Notes: generated by a model from the letters alone, not told the origin. A stretch of DNA of 64,000 nt from Streptomyces seoulensis (GCA_013364255.1 CP054936.1:4618853-4682852); one strand, 5' to 3'; shown: positions 42,325 to 51,498, counted from the stretch's first letter. Program-made: numbers and translations.

Positions 42325-43971
42325 GTGAATGGTCCGCTCATCGTCCAGTCAGACAAAACCCTCCTTCTCGAAGTCGACCACGAGCAGGCCGACGACTGCC
42401 GTCGCGCCATCGCGCCCTTCGCCGAGCTGGAGCGGGCGCCCGAGCACATCCACACCTACCGGGTGACCCCGCTCGGCCTGTGGAACGCGCGCGCCGCCGG
42501 GCACGACGCCGAGCAGGTCGTGGACGCGCTGGTGCTGTACAGCCGCTACCCGGTGCCGCACGCGCTGCTCGTCGACATCGCCGAGACGATGGACCGCTAC
42601 GGGCGCCTCACCCTCTCCAAGCACCCCGCGCACGGTCTGGTGCTCACCACCACCGACCGGCCGGTGCTGGAGGAGGTGCTGAAGTCCAAGCGGGTCGCCC
42701 CGCTGGTCGGCGAGCGGATCGACCCGGACACCGTGGCCGTGCACCCCTCCGAGCGCGGGCAGATCAAGCAGACGCTGCTCAAGCTCGGCTGGCCGGCCGA
42801 GGACCTGGCCGGGTACGTGGACGGCGAGGCGCACCCGATCGACCTGCGCGAGGACGGCTGGACGCTGCGCCCCTACCAGAAGCAGGCCGTGGAGAACTTC
42901 TGGCACGGCGGCAGCGGCGTCGTCGTGCTGCCCTGCGGCGCGGGCAAGACGCTGGTCGGCGCCGGTTCGATGGCGCAGGCCAAGTCCACCACCCTGATCC
43001 TGGTGACGAACACCGTCTCCGCCCGGCAGTGGAAGCACGAGCTGGTGAAGCGGACCTCGCTGACCGAGGACGAGATCGGCGAGTACAGCGGGACGAAGAA
43101 GGAGATCCGGCCCGTCACCATCGCCACCTACCAGGTGCTCACCACCCGCCGCAAGGGCGTCTACCCGCACCTGGAGCTGTTCGACTCCCGCGACTGGGGC
43201 CTGATCGTCTACGACGAGGTGCACCTGCTGCCCGCGCCGGTCTTCAAGTTCACCGCCGACCTCCAGGCCCGCCGCCGGCTCGGCCTGACCGCGACCCTGG
43301 TGCGCGAGGACGGCCGCGAGTCCGACGTGTTCTCGCTGATCGGGCCGAAGCGGTTCGACGCGCCGTGGAAGGAGATCGAGGCGCAGGGCTACATCGCGCC
43401 CGCCGACTGCGTGGAGGTCCGGGTCAACCTCACCGACGCCGAGCGCCTGGCCTACGCCACCGCCGAGACCGAGGAGAAGTACCGCTTCTGCGCGACCACC
43501 GCGACCAAGCGGAAGGTCACCGAGGCGATCGTGCGCCGCTTCGCCGGGCAGCAGATCCTCGTCATCGGCCAGTACATCGACCAGCTCGACGAACTCGGCG
43601 AGCACCTGGACGCCCCCGTCATCAAGGGCGAGACGTCCAACACCCAGCGCGAGAAGCTGTTCGACGCCTTCCGCGAGGGCGAGATCAACGTGCTGGTGGT
43701 CTCCAAGGTCGCCAACTTCTCCATCGACCTGCCGGAGGCCACCGTCGCCGTCCAGGTCTCGGGCACCTTCGGCTCCCGCCAGGAGGAGGCCCAGCGGCTC
43801 GGCCGGGTGCTGCGCCCCAAGGCCGACGGCCACCAGGCGCACTTCTACTCGGTGGTCGCCCGCGACACCATCGACCAGGACTTCGCCGCCCACCGCCAGC
43901 GCTTCCTGGCCGAACAGGGCTACGCCTACCGGATCATGGACGCTGACGAGCTGCTGGCCGGGGAAGCCTGA
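42325..43971 (+). CDS. xpb: DNA repair helicase XPB
   Basis: This 548-residue superfamily 2 helicase related to archaeal/eukaryotic XPB has an N-terminal damage-recognition-like domain (1-170) and Q-motif-like LRPYQKQAVENFW. The Walker A is PCGAGKT, the Walker B box is DEVH, the RED motif is REDGRESD, and motif VI is QRLGRVLRPK. GTG at 42325 is chosen; another GTG lies three codons upstream. XPB-type helicases unwind DNA 3'-5' in repair. Actinobacteria are the main bacterial group that keeps the gene, paired with the protein encoded upstream. Its end overlaps the convergent GT87 gene by 38 nt. Confidence 0.95.
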   Translation: MNGPLIVQSDKTLLLEVDHEQADDCRRAIAPFAELERAPEHIHTYRVTPLGLWNARAAGHDAEQVVDALVLYSRYPVPHALLVDIAETMDRYGRLTLSKHPAHGLVLTTTDRPVLEEVLKSKRVAPLVGERIDPDTVAVHPSERGQIKQTLLKLGWPAEDLAGYVDGEAHPIDLREDGWTLRPYQKQAVENFWHGGSGVVVLPCGAGKTLVGAGSMAQAKSTTLILVTNTVSARQWKHELVKRTSLTEDEIGEYSGTKKEIRPVTIATYQVLTTRRKGVYPHLELFDSRDWGLIVYDEVHLLPAPVFKFTADLQARRRLGLTATLVREDGRESDVFSLIGPKRFDAPWKEIEAQGYIAPADCVEVRVNLTDAERLAYATAETEEKYRFCATTATKRKVTEAIVRRFAGQQILVIGQYIDQLDELGEHLDAPVIKGETSNTQREKLFDAFREGEINVLVVSKVANFSIDLPEATVAVQVSGTFGSRQEEAQRLGRVLRPKADGHQAHFYSVVARDTIDQDFAAHRQRFLAEQGYAYRIMDADELLAGEA

Positions 43972-45115
43972 CCGGCTCCGCCGCCGGACGCCGCCCGCCC
44001 GGCGTGACGGCCGCGGCCGCCAGCAGGGCCAGCGCGAGGAGCGGGTAGGGGGCGGCCAGGGGCTGCTGCCACCAGGTCAGGTGGAGGTCGCCGTCGCCGC
44101 CGCGGGGCACCAGCCACATGGTGCGGGCGGCGAAGCAGACCAGGGCGACGGCGGCCCAGAGGCGGCGGCCCTCGGCCAGCAGCACGGCGATCAGCGGCAC
44201 GCACCACACCCAGTGGTGCGACCAGCTGATCGGCGAGATGAGGAGGGCGGTCAGGGCGGTCAGCAGGACGCCCCACCGCTCGTCCGGCGCCCGGCGCGCC
44301 GCCCACAGCCCCACGGCCGCCGCGGCGAGCGCCGGCAGCAGCCAGGCCGCGCCCGGCGCCGGGTCGTGCAGGACGCGGGCGACCAGGCCCTGGAGCGACT
44401 GGTTGTCGATGATCCAGGTCTTGCCCACCCGGTCGGTGCGGAAGAAGAGCCGGGTCCAGTACTCCACGCTCGCCGCCGGGAGCACGAGGCCGCCCAGGGC
44501 GACGGTGGCGGCGAACGCGGCCGTGGCCGTCGCCGCCTCGCGGCCGCGCCCGCGCAGCAGCAGGAGGACGACGAAGAGGCCCGGCGTGAGCTTGATGCCG
44601 GTCGCCACGCCGATCGCCGCGCCCCGGCCGCGCGCGCCGGGCGGCCGGGTGAGGTCCCACAGGACCAGGCAGGCCAGGGCGAGGTTGATCTGGCCGTAGC
44701 CGAAGGTCTGGAAGACCGGTTCGAGCCAGAGCGCGAGCGCCGTCGCCGCGCACACCGGCCGCGGACCGGCCGGGCGGCCCGCGAGGCGGGCGGAGAGCCG
44801 CACCAGCCAGGCCAGCAGCAGCACGTTGACCGCGCAGAACGCCAGCTTCGCCGCGGGGACGGGCAGCAGCGCGGCCGGCACGAACAGCAGCGCGGCGAAC
44901 GGCGGGTACGTCGCGGGCAGCCGGCCCTCGGTGACGGTGAAGCCGTACAGGTCGCGGCCGTGCAGGACGGAGGCGCCCTCGGCGCGGTAGACCACCGCGT
45001 CGGGCATCGGCACGCGCAGCAGCGCGAACAGGGTCCCGAGGGCGAGGAGGGAGACGGCGAGCAGGGCGAAGGGGGTCGCGGGGTGCGAGCGGAGGGCCAC
45101 CGTCCGTTTCGTCAC
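43934..45115 (-). CDS. GT87-family (DUF2029) polyprenol-phosphate mannosyltransferase-like membrane protein
   Basis: This 393-residue integral membrane glycosyltransferase of the GT-C fold has about ten helices. The first extracellular loop carries PMPDAVVYRAEG (acidic pair expected in catalysis), then GRDLYGF and RLPATYPPFAALLF, typical of the actinobacterial GT87/DUF2029 group that uses polyprenyl-phosphate-mannose. The GTG start has AGGGT upstream. It follows a 60-residue ORF by 17 nt on the same strand, probably one operon. The acceptor is unknown. Confidence 0.87.
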   Translation of the reverse strand: MTKRTVALRSHPATPFALLAVSLLALGTLFALLRVPMPDAVVYRAEGASVLHGRDLYGFTVTEGRLPATYPPFAALLFVPAALLPVPAAKLAFCAVNVLLLAWLVRLSARLAGRPAGPRPVCAATALALWLEPVFQTFGYGQINLALACLVLWDLTRPPGARGRGAAIGVATGIKLTPGLFVVLLLLRGRGREAATATAAFAATVALGGLVLPAASVEYWTRLFFRTDRVGKTWIIDNQSLQGLVARVLHDPAPGAAWLLPALAAAAVGLWAARRAPDERWGVLLTALTALLISPISWSHHWVWCVPLIAVLLAEGRRLWAAVALVCFAARTMWLVPRGGDGDLHLTWWQQPLAAPYPLLALALLAAAAVTPGGRRPAAEPVRLPRPAARQRP

Positions 45116-45132
45116 GGGGTGACCCTAGTCGG

Positions 45133-45315
45133 TCATTTATGCCGTACGCCCGCTTCCTCGCCGTACTCGCCGAGGATGACCACGTCGAACGCGGCGCCCG
45201 CGTACACCTTCACGGCGTGCAGGAGGTCGCCGAGGCGGTGGTGGTGGCTGCCCCGGACGGCCGTGGCGCCGGAGGGGCGGGCAGGGGGTGCCGGGTGGAG
45301 GGTTGCTGCGCTCAT
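45133..45315 (-). CDS. Hypothetical 60-residue protein upstream of the GT87 gene
   Basis: This small protein starts MSAATLHPAPPARP, then HHHRLGDLLHAVKVYAGAAFDVVILGEYGEEAGVRHK. The second half is a compact helix-turn segment whose residue pattern looks under selection. It ends 17 nt before the GT87 gene. No family name comes to mind. The start duplicates the preceding 13 nt (GAGCGCAGCAACC appears just before and just after the ATG), so the exact start is uncertain. Confidence 0.6.
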   Translation of the reverse strand: MSAATLHPAPPARPSGATAVRGSHHHRLGDLLHAVKVYAGAAFDVVILGEYGEEAGVRHK

Positions 45316-45415
45316 GGTTGCTGCGCTCGAGACTCAAGGATGGATCCGGGCAGGTGAGGCGGGCGTCCCCCGCGGCGCCGACCTCGACCTGTGCCGCGTA
45401 CCCCTCTGGAGGGAC

Positions 45416-45458
45416 CGCACCCCTTAGGCCGGGCGGGTGACAGCCCCTAGGGGGTGCG
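45416..45458. other. Strong hairpin in the gap before helD
   Basis: CGCACCCCTTAGG (45416-45428) pairs with CCTAGGGGGTGCG (45446-45458) around a 17-nt loop, with one T-G pair. The 359-nt gap (45316-45674) otherwise holds only a possible TAGAAT -10 box (45538-45543) for helD. The hairpin could end a transcript or be part of a small RNA. Confidence 0.5.
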
Positions 45459-45674
45459 ATGCCTCCGGGGCGAGCGGGTGAGGGGGCGGCCGGCGGGGCG
45501 GGCGTAAAACGGTTGGCCTCCGCTCCCCGCGACCACCTAGAATCTCCGCTCTTGCCCGCCTCCCTCCACGGAGCGCCGTCGTCCGGACGGAAACCGGACG
45601 GCAGATCCCGCAGCCGCACGGCGCCGCCGCACCCGGCCCCGCCGCCCGTCCCGTAGGCCCCCGGAGGCACTTCC

Positions 45675-47795
45675 TTGTCCACGCCCGCCGACGCCACGAC
45701 CGCCCACGCCCCGGCCGCCCCCGCCTCCGACGCCCCGGCCGCCGACGACCCGCTGGCGCGCGAGCGGTCCCACCTCGCCGCCTCCCGCTCCGCGCTGCGG
45801 GCCATGCGCGCGGACGTCGAGTCCCTCGACATCCGCGACGTCACCGCCAACTGGGTCAACGCCGAGGTGCTCGCCCGCCAGATCGAGGACCGGATCAAGG
45901 CGCTGGCCGACCTCAGCGGCACCCCGCTGTTCTTCGGCCGCCTCGACTACCTGCACGCGCCGGGCGCGGACCGGGCCGAGGGGGCGGGCGGGGAGCGCCC
46001 GCGGCCGGAGGCCGCTTATCAGACACTGCATATCGGACGGCGGCACGTGCACGACGCCGACGGCGACCCCATGGTCATCGACTGGCGCGCACCGGTCTCG
46101 CAGCCGTTCTACCGCGCCTCCAAGAAGGACCCGATGGACGTCGGGCTGCGCCGCCGCTTCGGCTATACCGGCGGCGAGCTGAGCGCGTACGAGGACGAGC
46201 ACCTGTCCGACCCGGCCGAGGCGGCCGCCACCAGCAAGCTGCTCCAGCAGGAGATCGAGCGCCCGCGCGTGGGCCCGATGCGCGACATCGTGGCGACCAT
46301 CCAGCCCGAGCAGGACGAGATCGTGCGCTCCGGCCTCACCGGCACCGTCTGCGTGCAGGGCGGCCCCGGCACCGGGAAGACCGCCGTCGGCCTGCACCGG
46401 GTCGCCTACCTGCTGTACGCGCACCGCGAGCGGCTGGCCCGCACGGGCACCCTGGTCATCGGACCGAACAAGTCCTTCCTGCACTACATCGAGCAGGTGC
46501 TCCCGGCGCTGGGCGAGCTGACCGTGCGGCAGGCGACGGTGGACGACCTGGTGGCGCACGTGGAGGTGCGCGGGGCGGACGAGGCGGCCGCGGCGGTCGT
46601 CAAGGGCGACGCGCGGATGGCCCAGGTGCTGCGGCGGGCGGTGTACGCGCACGTGACGATGCCCGCCGAGCCGGTCGTGGTGGTGCGCGGCTCACGCCGC
46701 TGGCGGGTGCCGGCCTACGAACTGGAGGAGATCGTCCGGGAGTTGCTGGACCGGGGCATCCGCTACGGCGCGGCCCGCGAGGCGCTGCCGCAGCGCATCG
46801 CGCACGCCGTGCTGGTGCAGATGGAGCGGGCCGGGGAGGCGCCGGACGACCGGGTGCAGGACGCGGTCGCCCGCAACGCGGCGGTGAAGGCGGCCGTCAA
46901 AGCCGTGTGGCCGCCGGTCGACCCGGCGAAGCTGGTGCTGCGGCTGCTGACCGACGCGGAGTTCCTGGCCGCGCACGCGGAGGGCGTCCTCACCGAGGAG
47001 GAGCGGGCGACGATCCTGTGGGAGCGGCCGGTGCGGTCGGTGAAGGCGGCCAGGTGGTCGGCGGCGGACGCGGTGCTGATCGACGAGGCCACCGACCTGG
47101 TCGAGCGCACGCACTCGCTCGGGCACGTGGTGCTGGACGAGGCGCAGGACCTCTCCCCCATGCAGTACCGGGCGGTCGGGCGGCGCTGCACCACCGGTTC
47201 GGCGACCGTGCTGGGCGACCTCGCGCAGGGCACCACGCCGTGGGCGACCCGGACGTGGCAGGAGGCGCTGGCGCACCTGGGCAAGGGCGAGGGCGTCATC
47301 GAGGAGCTGACCGCCGGTTTCCGCGTCCCGACGGACGTGATCGCCTACGCCTCCCGGCTGCTGCCGCACATCGCCCCGGACCTGACCCCGGTCGCCTCGG
47401 TCCGGGAGAATCCGGGCTTCTTCGAGGTACGGGCGAGTGAGAGCGACGCGGACGTGGTGGCGGCCTGCGCCGAGCTGCTGCGGCAGGAGGGCTCGACCGG
47501 TCTGATCGCCGCCGACGCCCGGGTGCCCGCCCTCGCCGGGGCGCTGACGGCGGCGGGGCTGACGTATCTGTCGCCCGGTCAGGAGACGACGGCCGAGACC
47601 CGGCTCACCCTGGTCCCGGCCTCGCTCGCCAAGGGCCTGGAGTACGACTACGTCGTCCTGGACGAACCGCGGGCCGTGGTCGACGGCGAGCCCGACGAAC
47701 GCACCGGCCTGCGCCGCCTCTACGTCTCCCTGACCCGAGCCGTCTCCGGCCTGATCGTCACCCACACGACCCCCCTCCCGGCCCAGCTGACCTGA
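45675..47795 (+). CDS. helD: HelD-type RNA polymerase recycling ATPase (UvrD-like)
   Basis: This 706-residue superfamily 1 ATPase of the actinobacterial HelD class has an N-terminal helical arm (LARERSHLAASRSALRAMR, RQIEDRIKALADLSG), YVGRL-type strand FFGRLDYL, QTLHIGRRHV and VIDWRAPVSQPFY. Walker A is QGGPGTGKT and Walker B is VLDEAQDLSPMQ; the C-terminal motifs are LAKGLEYDYVVLDE and RRLYVSLTRAV. It starts at TTG with GGAGG about 8 nt upstream. HelD proteins remove stalled RNA polymerase from DNA. I saw no rifamycin-associated promoter repeat, so a housekeeping role fits better than antibiotic resistance. Confidence 0.9.
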   Translation: MSTPADATTAHAPAAPASDAPAADDPLARERSHLAASRSALRAMRADVESLDIRDVTANWVNAEVLARQIEDRIKALADLSGTPLFFGRLDYLHAPGADRAEGAGGERPRPEAAYQTLHIGRRHVHDADGDPMVIDWRAPVSQPFYRASKKDPMDVGLRRRFGYTGGELSAYEDEHLSDPAEAAATSKLLQQEIERPRVGPMRDIVATIQPEQDEIVRSGLTGTVCVQGGPGTGKTAVGLHRVAYLLYAHRERLARTGTLVIGPNKSFLHYIEQVLPALGELTVRQATVDDLVAHVEVRGADEAAAAVVKGDARMAQVLRRAVYAHVTMPAEPVVVVRGSRRWRVPAYELEEIVRELLDRGIRYGAAREALPQRIAHAVLVQMERAGEAPDDRVQDAVARNAAVKAAVKAVWPPVDPAKLVLRLLTDAEFLAAHAEGVLTEEERATILWERPVRSVKAARWSAADAVLIDEATDLVERTHSLGHVVLDEAQDLSPMQYRAVGRRCTTGSATVLGDLAQGTTPWATRTWQEALAHLGKGEGVIEELTAGFRVPTDVIAYASRLLPHIAPDLTPVASVRENPGFFEVRASESDADVVAACAELLRQEGSTGLIAADARVPALAGALTAAGLTYLSPGQETTAETRLTLVPASLAKGLEYDYVVLDEPRAVVDGEPDERTGLRRLYVSLTRAVSGLIVTHTTPLPAQLT

Positions 47796-47812
47796 TCCGA
47801 CGCCCCCCGGGA

Positions 47813-47835
47813 CCGCCTCCGGGGGACGGAGGCGG
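47813..47835. terminator. Terminator between convergent helD and cutC
   Basis: CCGCCTCCG-GGGGA-CGGAGGCGG is a perfect 9-bp stem. An alternative stem CCCCCGG/CCGGGGG (47804-47825) overlaps it. Confidence 0.75.
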
Positions 47836-47864
47836 CCACCGGGGTCGGGGTGTGGTCGGGGCGG

Positions 47865-48587
47865 TCAGACGGCCAAGGTGTGGGCCGGTTCGCCGTTCAG
47901 GACCGCGCGCCACTGGGCGACCGCGTCGGTGGAGACCGGGCCGGCCCAGCCGACCGGGCGGGCCGCGCCGCCGATGTGGAAGGCGTCGATGCCGGCCGCG
48001 CGCAGCGCCGGCACGTGGTCGAGGCGCAGCCCGCCGCCGACCATGATCCGCGGCGCGTAGCCGGGCTCCCCGCCGCGGGCCGCCTCGGCCAGGAGGGTGG
48101 GCAGTCCGTCGTCGACGCCGCCGGCCGCGCCCGCCGTCAGATAGGTGTCCAGGCCCGGCAGCCCGTCCAGCTGCTTGCGCAGGGCGTCCCGGTCGGCGGC
48201 CCGGTCGATGGCCCGGTGGAAGGTCCACCGGCAGCCGTCGAGCGCGTCCACCACCCGTTCCACGGCCACCAGGTCCGCCGCGCCGTCCGCGTCGAGGAAC
48301 CCGAGGACGAACTCCTCGGCCCCCGCCTCCCGCAGTTCGCCGACGACCCCGGCCAGCCTGTCCACGCCCCCGGCGCCGCCCGCGGCGAACCCGTCCGCGA
48401 GCCGCACCATCACGCGCAGCGGGATGTCGACGGCGGCGCGGATCGCGGCCACGGTCGAGGCCGACGGGGTGAGCCCGTCGGCCGCCATGTCGGTGACCAG
48501 CTCAAGGCGGTCCGCGCCTCCGGCCTGGGCGGCGACGGCGTCCTCGGTGTCGAGGGCGATCACCTCCAGGACTGCACGCATGCTCAT
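47865..48587 (-). CDS. cutC: CutC family protein (copper homeostasis)
   Basis: This 240-residue TIM-barrel protein carries LEVIALDTEDAVAAQAGGADRLELV, GLTPS, RVMVRLADG, CRWTFHRAIDRAADR and RIMVGGGLRLDHVPAL, which are the CutC signatures. CutC has been tied to copper tolerance, though its biochemical role remains debated. Met at 48587 is used; a second Met two codons in is possible. It is a single gene facing helD. Confidence 0.92.
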   Translation of the reverse strand: MSMRAVLEVIALDTEDAVAAQAGGADRLELVTDMAADGLTPSASTVAAIRAAVDIPLRVMVRLADGFAAGGAGGVDRLAGVVGELREAGAEEFVLGFLDADGAADLVAVERVVDALDGCRWTFHRAIDRAADRDALRKQLDGLPGLDTYLTAGAAGGVDDGLPTLLAEAARGGEPGYAPRIMVGGGLRLDHVPALRAAGIDAFHIGGAARPVGWAGPVSTDAVAQWRAVLNGEPAHTLAV

Positions 48588-48675
48588 GGGACCCCTTTCC
48601 TCGGTTTCCCCTGGGGCTGACAGGTCTAGTCCAATATCAGGGTACGCCGAGGAGGCTCCCGCGTGGGGACGCAGG

Positions 48676-49350
48676 TCAGCCGAAGATGTTCAGCTCCCCC
48701 GCCTCGGCGCCCGCCAGCTCGTACCCGGCCGCGGGCAGCGGACGGCCCGCGCACAGCCGTACGAGGGTGGCGGCGTCGCCGATGTACCGGGCCGGGGGCC
48801 GCTCGCCGCTCACGTCGCCGAGCCGCAGCGGCTCGTCCACGTCGTCCAGATCGGCGTGCACCGGCCGCCGGCCCCGCTCCCGGCTGAACCGGGCGAGCAG
48901 CGGCAGCGCGTACACCAGCCCGGCGCCGGCGTACGCCCCCGGCTCCCCGAGCGCGTCGCGCACGTCGCCCGCGTGCACCCACTCGCCCAGCGCCAGCACG
49001 TCCAGCGCCCCGCCGCTCCTCGCGATCACCTCGCCCGCCTCGGTCATCCCGCGCTCCAGCTCGTCCAGCACCCGCCCGTTCGGCCAGTCGGCCCGCTCGG
49101 CGATGTCCCGGTCGTTGGACTCGGGCGAGAACACGCCCTTCTCGAACCGGTTCTCCACCACCCGCGTCAGCGCCGAGGAACAGTGCGCGAGCACGTCCCG
49201 CACCGTCCACCCCGGACACGCGGCGGCCGGCCGCGCGAAGTCCGCCGCCGGCCGCGACCGCAGCAACGGGAGCAGCGCGTCCCGCTCCACGGCCAGCAGC
49301 CGCCCGGGCAGTTCGGGGTCCGTCGTCTCCTGCACGTCGAGAGAAGTCAT
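48676..49350 (-). CDS. DinB-like / mycothiol-dependent maleylpyruvate isomerase family protein
   Basis: This 224-residue TIGR03083/MDMPI-type protein has an N-terminal four-helix metal-binding domain with CPGWTVRDVLAHCSSALTR (first His ligand) and EWVHAGDVRDALGEP (second His). The C-terminal domain is small and strand-rich (RYIGDAATLVRLCAGR). Members are often mycothiol-dependent transferases. The substrate is unknown. The Met at 49350 begins a good family match. It is divergent from the HD-domain gene. Confidence 0.8.
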   Translation of the reverse strand: MTSLDVQETTDPELPGRLLAVERDALLPLLRSRPAADFARPAAACPGWTVRDVLAHCSSALTRVVENRFEKGVFSPESNDRDIAERADWPNGRVLDELERGMTEAGEVIARSGGALDVLALGEWVHAGDVRDALGEPGAYAGAGLVYALPLLARFSRERGRRPVHADLDDVDEPLRLGDVSGERPPARYIGDAATLVRLCAGRPLPAAGYELAGAEAGELNIFG

Positions 49351-49452
49351 GGCGTCCACGCTAGGGCCTCCCGTCCCGATCGCGGCCGATCCGAACGAAA
49401 GACCCCCGGGCCTCGCCGCCCCGGCGGGCGGGGGCGACGGGAGAATGGGGGC

Positions 49453-50106
49453 ATGGCCGATCACGCGGATCTCGACACCCTCCGGGCCCGGTTCGCCCGC
49501 GCCCTCGACAACGCCCGCGGCCCCGGCGGCGGCCCCGACCCGGCGCCCTACGCCGACGACCTGCTGCGCCGCTGGCAGGAACCGCAGCGGCACTACCACA
49601 CGCTCACCCACCTCACCGCCGTGCTCGACCACGTCGACGTGCTGGCGGAGTACGCCGCCGACCCGGACACGGTGCGGCTGGCCGCCTGGTTCCACGACGC
49701 CGTCTACCTGCCCGACCGCTCGGAGAACGAGGAGCGCTCCGCCCGGCTCGCCGAACGCGCGCTGCCCGAGGCCGGGGTGCCGGCCGGCACGACCGCCGAG
49801 GTGGCCCGGCTGGTCCGGCTCACCGTCACCCACGACCCTTCCGGCGACGACCGCGACGGCCGGGTCCTCAGCGACGCCGACCTCGCGATCCTCGCCGCGC
49901 CGCCGTCCGCGTACGCCGCCTACACCGCGGGCGTGCGCGAGGAGTACCACTTCGTCCCCAGCGACCTCTTCCGCACGGGCCGGTCCGACGTGCTGCGCCA
50001 ACTCCTCGCCCTGCCCCGCCTGTTCCGCACCCCCTACGGCGAACGCCACTGGGAGGCGACGGCCCGCTACAACCTCACCGCCGAACTGGAAATGCTTTCG
50101 CGGTAG
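49453..50106 (+). CDS. HD-domain metal-dependent phosphohydrolase
   Basis: This 217-residue HD-superfamily protein has RHYHTLTHLTAVLDHVD (first His), LAAWFHDAVYLPDRSENEERSA (HD pair) and VLSDADLAILAAPPSAY (last Asp), the COG4339 pattern. It starts at ATG with GGGAG upstream. The next gene starts 28 nt after its stop, so the two may be co-transcribed. The substrate is not known for the family. Confidence 0.87.
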   Translation: MADHADLDTLRARFARALDNARGPGGGPDPAPYADDLLRRWQEPQRHYHTLTHLTAVLDHVDVLAEYAADPDTVRLAAWFHDAVYLPDRSENEERSARLAERALPEAGVPAGTTAEVARLVRLTVTHDPSGDDRDGRVLSDADLAILAAPPSAYAAYTAGVREEYHFVPSDLFRTGRSDVLRQLLALPRLFRTPYGERHWEATARYNLTAELEMLSR

Positions 50107-50134
50107 CACCCGCGCACCGCCTACCCTGCGCCCC

Positions 50135-51214
50135 ATGGAGACATGGGGCGGGGAACAGGTGGAGCGGGCCGTCGCGGACGCCGTGGCGGTGCTGCGGACG
50201 GCGGCGGACCGGGACTGGGCGGGCACCCGGGCCGGGCGGCTGGAGTGGGACTGCCGGCGCACCGCCGAGCACATCGCGAGCGATCTCATCGCCTACGCCG
50301 GGCAGTTGGCCGGCCGCGCCCAGAGCGCCTACGCCCCCTTCCGCATCAGTCTCGACGAGTGCACCGGCAACGCCGACGTCCTCGACGTGATCGGGACGAC
50401 CGGCGCGCTGCTCGCCGCCGCCGTCCGCACCACCCCGCCCGGCGTCCGGGCCTTCCACCCCTTCCCCTTCCGCAGCGCCGACCGCGAGGGCTTCGCCGCC
50501 ATGGGCGTCGCCGAGGTGCTGCTGCACACCCACGACATCGCCACCGGCCTCGGCCTGGCCCACGCACCCTCCGCCGACCTGTGCGAGGGCGTCCTGACCC
50601 GTATCTTCCCGCACGTCCAACCGGGTGAGCGCCCCTGGCCGACGCTGCTGTGGGCCACCGGCCGCGGCGAGCTGCCCGGCCGCGCGCCGGTCGCCGAGTG
50701 GCGCTGGAGCAACACCCTCGCCCTGCCCGCCGAACGCCTCACCCTGGAGGGCGTCACCCCGGCCGCCGCCCGGGACCTGGCCGTCGGCGGCGACGGCGGC
50801 TTCCGGTGGGCGGCCGGCGGCCCCTTCACCGGCACGCGCGAGGCCGCCGGGATGACCGTGAAGGCGTACGAGAGCGGGGTGCACCGGCCCGAGTGGGGCA
50901 TGTTCGCGCTGGTACGGCGCGAGGACGGGCGCGCGGTCGGCGCGATCGGCTTCCACGGCGCACCCGACGAGGACGGCCGCGCCGAGATCGGCTACGACCT
51001 CGCCGAGTCGGCCCGCGGCCTGGGCTACGCCACCGAGGCGGTGCGCGCCCTGTCGGCGTGGGCGCTGGCCCGCGACGACGTACGCGCCCTGTTCGCGACG
51101 GTCGAGCGGGCCAACATCCCCTCCCAGCGGGTGGTCGCCCGGGCCGGCTTCGTCCAGGTGGCCGACGTGGACGAGCTGTTCGCCTACGAGCTGCGGCCTC
51201 AGGGCCTCTCGTAG
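50135..51214 (+). CDS. Fusion of DinB/MDMPI-like domain and GNAT acetyltransferase
   Basis: This is a single 359-residue frame with two domains. Residues 1-175 resemble the mycothiol-dependent isomerase N-terminal domain: ADRDWAGTRAGRLEWDCRRTAEHIASDL and MGVAEVLLHTHDIATGLG keep the two His positions. Residues 190-355 are a GNAT acetyltransferase: TLALPAERLTLEGVTP, GIDL-type strand AEIGYDLAESARGLGYATEAV (the acetyl-CoA binding RGxGYA), and NIPSQRVVARAGF. No stop or frameshift separates them. The partner substrate is unknown. Confidence 0.83.
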   Translation: METWGGEQVERAVADAVAVLRTAADRDWAGTRAGRLEWDCRRTAEHIASDLIAYAGQLAGRAQSAYAPFRISLDECTGNADVLDVIGTTGALLAAAVRTTPPGVRAFHPFPFRSADREGFAAMGVAEVLLHTHDIATGLGLAHAPSADLCEGVLTRIFPHVQPGERPWPTLLWATGRGELPGRAPVAEWRWSNTLALPAERLTLEGVTPAAARDLAVGGDGGFRWAAGGPFTGTREAAGMTVKAYESGVHRPEWGMFALVRREDGRAVGAIGFHGAPDEDGRAEIGYDLAESARGLGYATEAVRALSAWALARDDVRALFATVERANIPSQRVVARAGFVQVADVDELFAYELRPQGLS

Positions 51215-51498
51215 GGGATGTCCCGGGGGATGTCCCGGACGCGCCGTTTGCGGCGGCGCAGGCCGGCCGTGTGCAGCAGCCGCACCACCTCGCGGCTGCT
51301 GACCTCGACCGCGCCCGCCGCCACCGCGTCCGGGTAGCGGTGCGCGGGCAGGTCGTAGTGGTCGCGGTCGAAGGCGCGCCGGGGCAGGCCCAAGTCGGCG
51401 GCGAACACGTGCAGTTCGGCGTAGGAGACGTCGCTGACGAGGTGCGACCACAGGCGGCCGTGGCCCGGCCAGCTCGCCGGGTCGACGTAGAGCGTCAC
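51199..51498 (-). CDS. DUF4031 protein
   Basis: This 99-residue protein starts at GTG (VTLYVDPASWPGHGRLWSHLVSD) and continues with SYAELHVFAADLGLPRRAFDRDHYDLPA, the DUF4031 signature, and a basic end RRRKRRVRDIP. Its start overlaps the upstream stop by 4 nt (GTGA), and its end overlaps the convergent GNAT fusion gene by 16 nt. The function of the family is unknown. Confidence 0.88.
   Translation of the reverse strand: MTLYVDPASWPGHGRLWSHLVSDVSYAELHVFAADLGLPRRAFDRDHYDLPAHRYPDAVAAGAVEVSSREVVRLLHTAGLRRRKRRVRDIPRDIPYERP

Noticed and set aside
45480..45674. Rifamycin-associated element before helD
   Set aside because: No 19-bp inverted repeat of the known type is present. Only a possible -10 box is seen.
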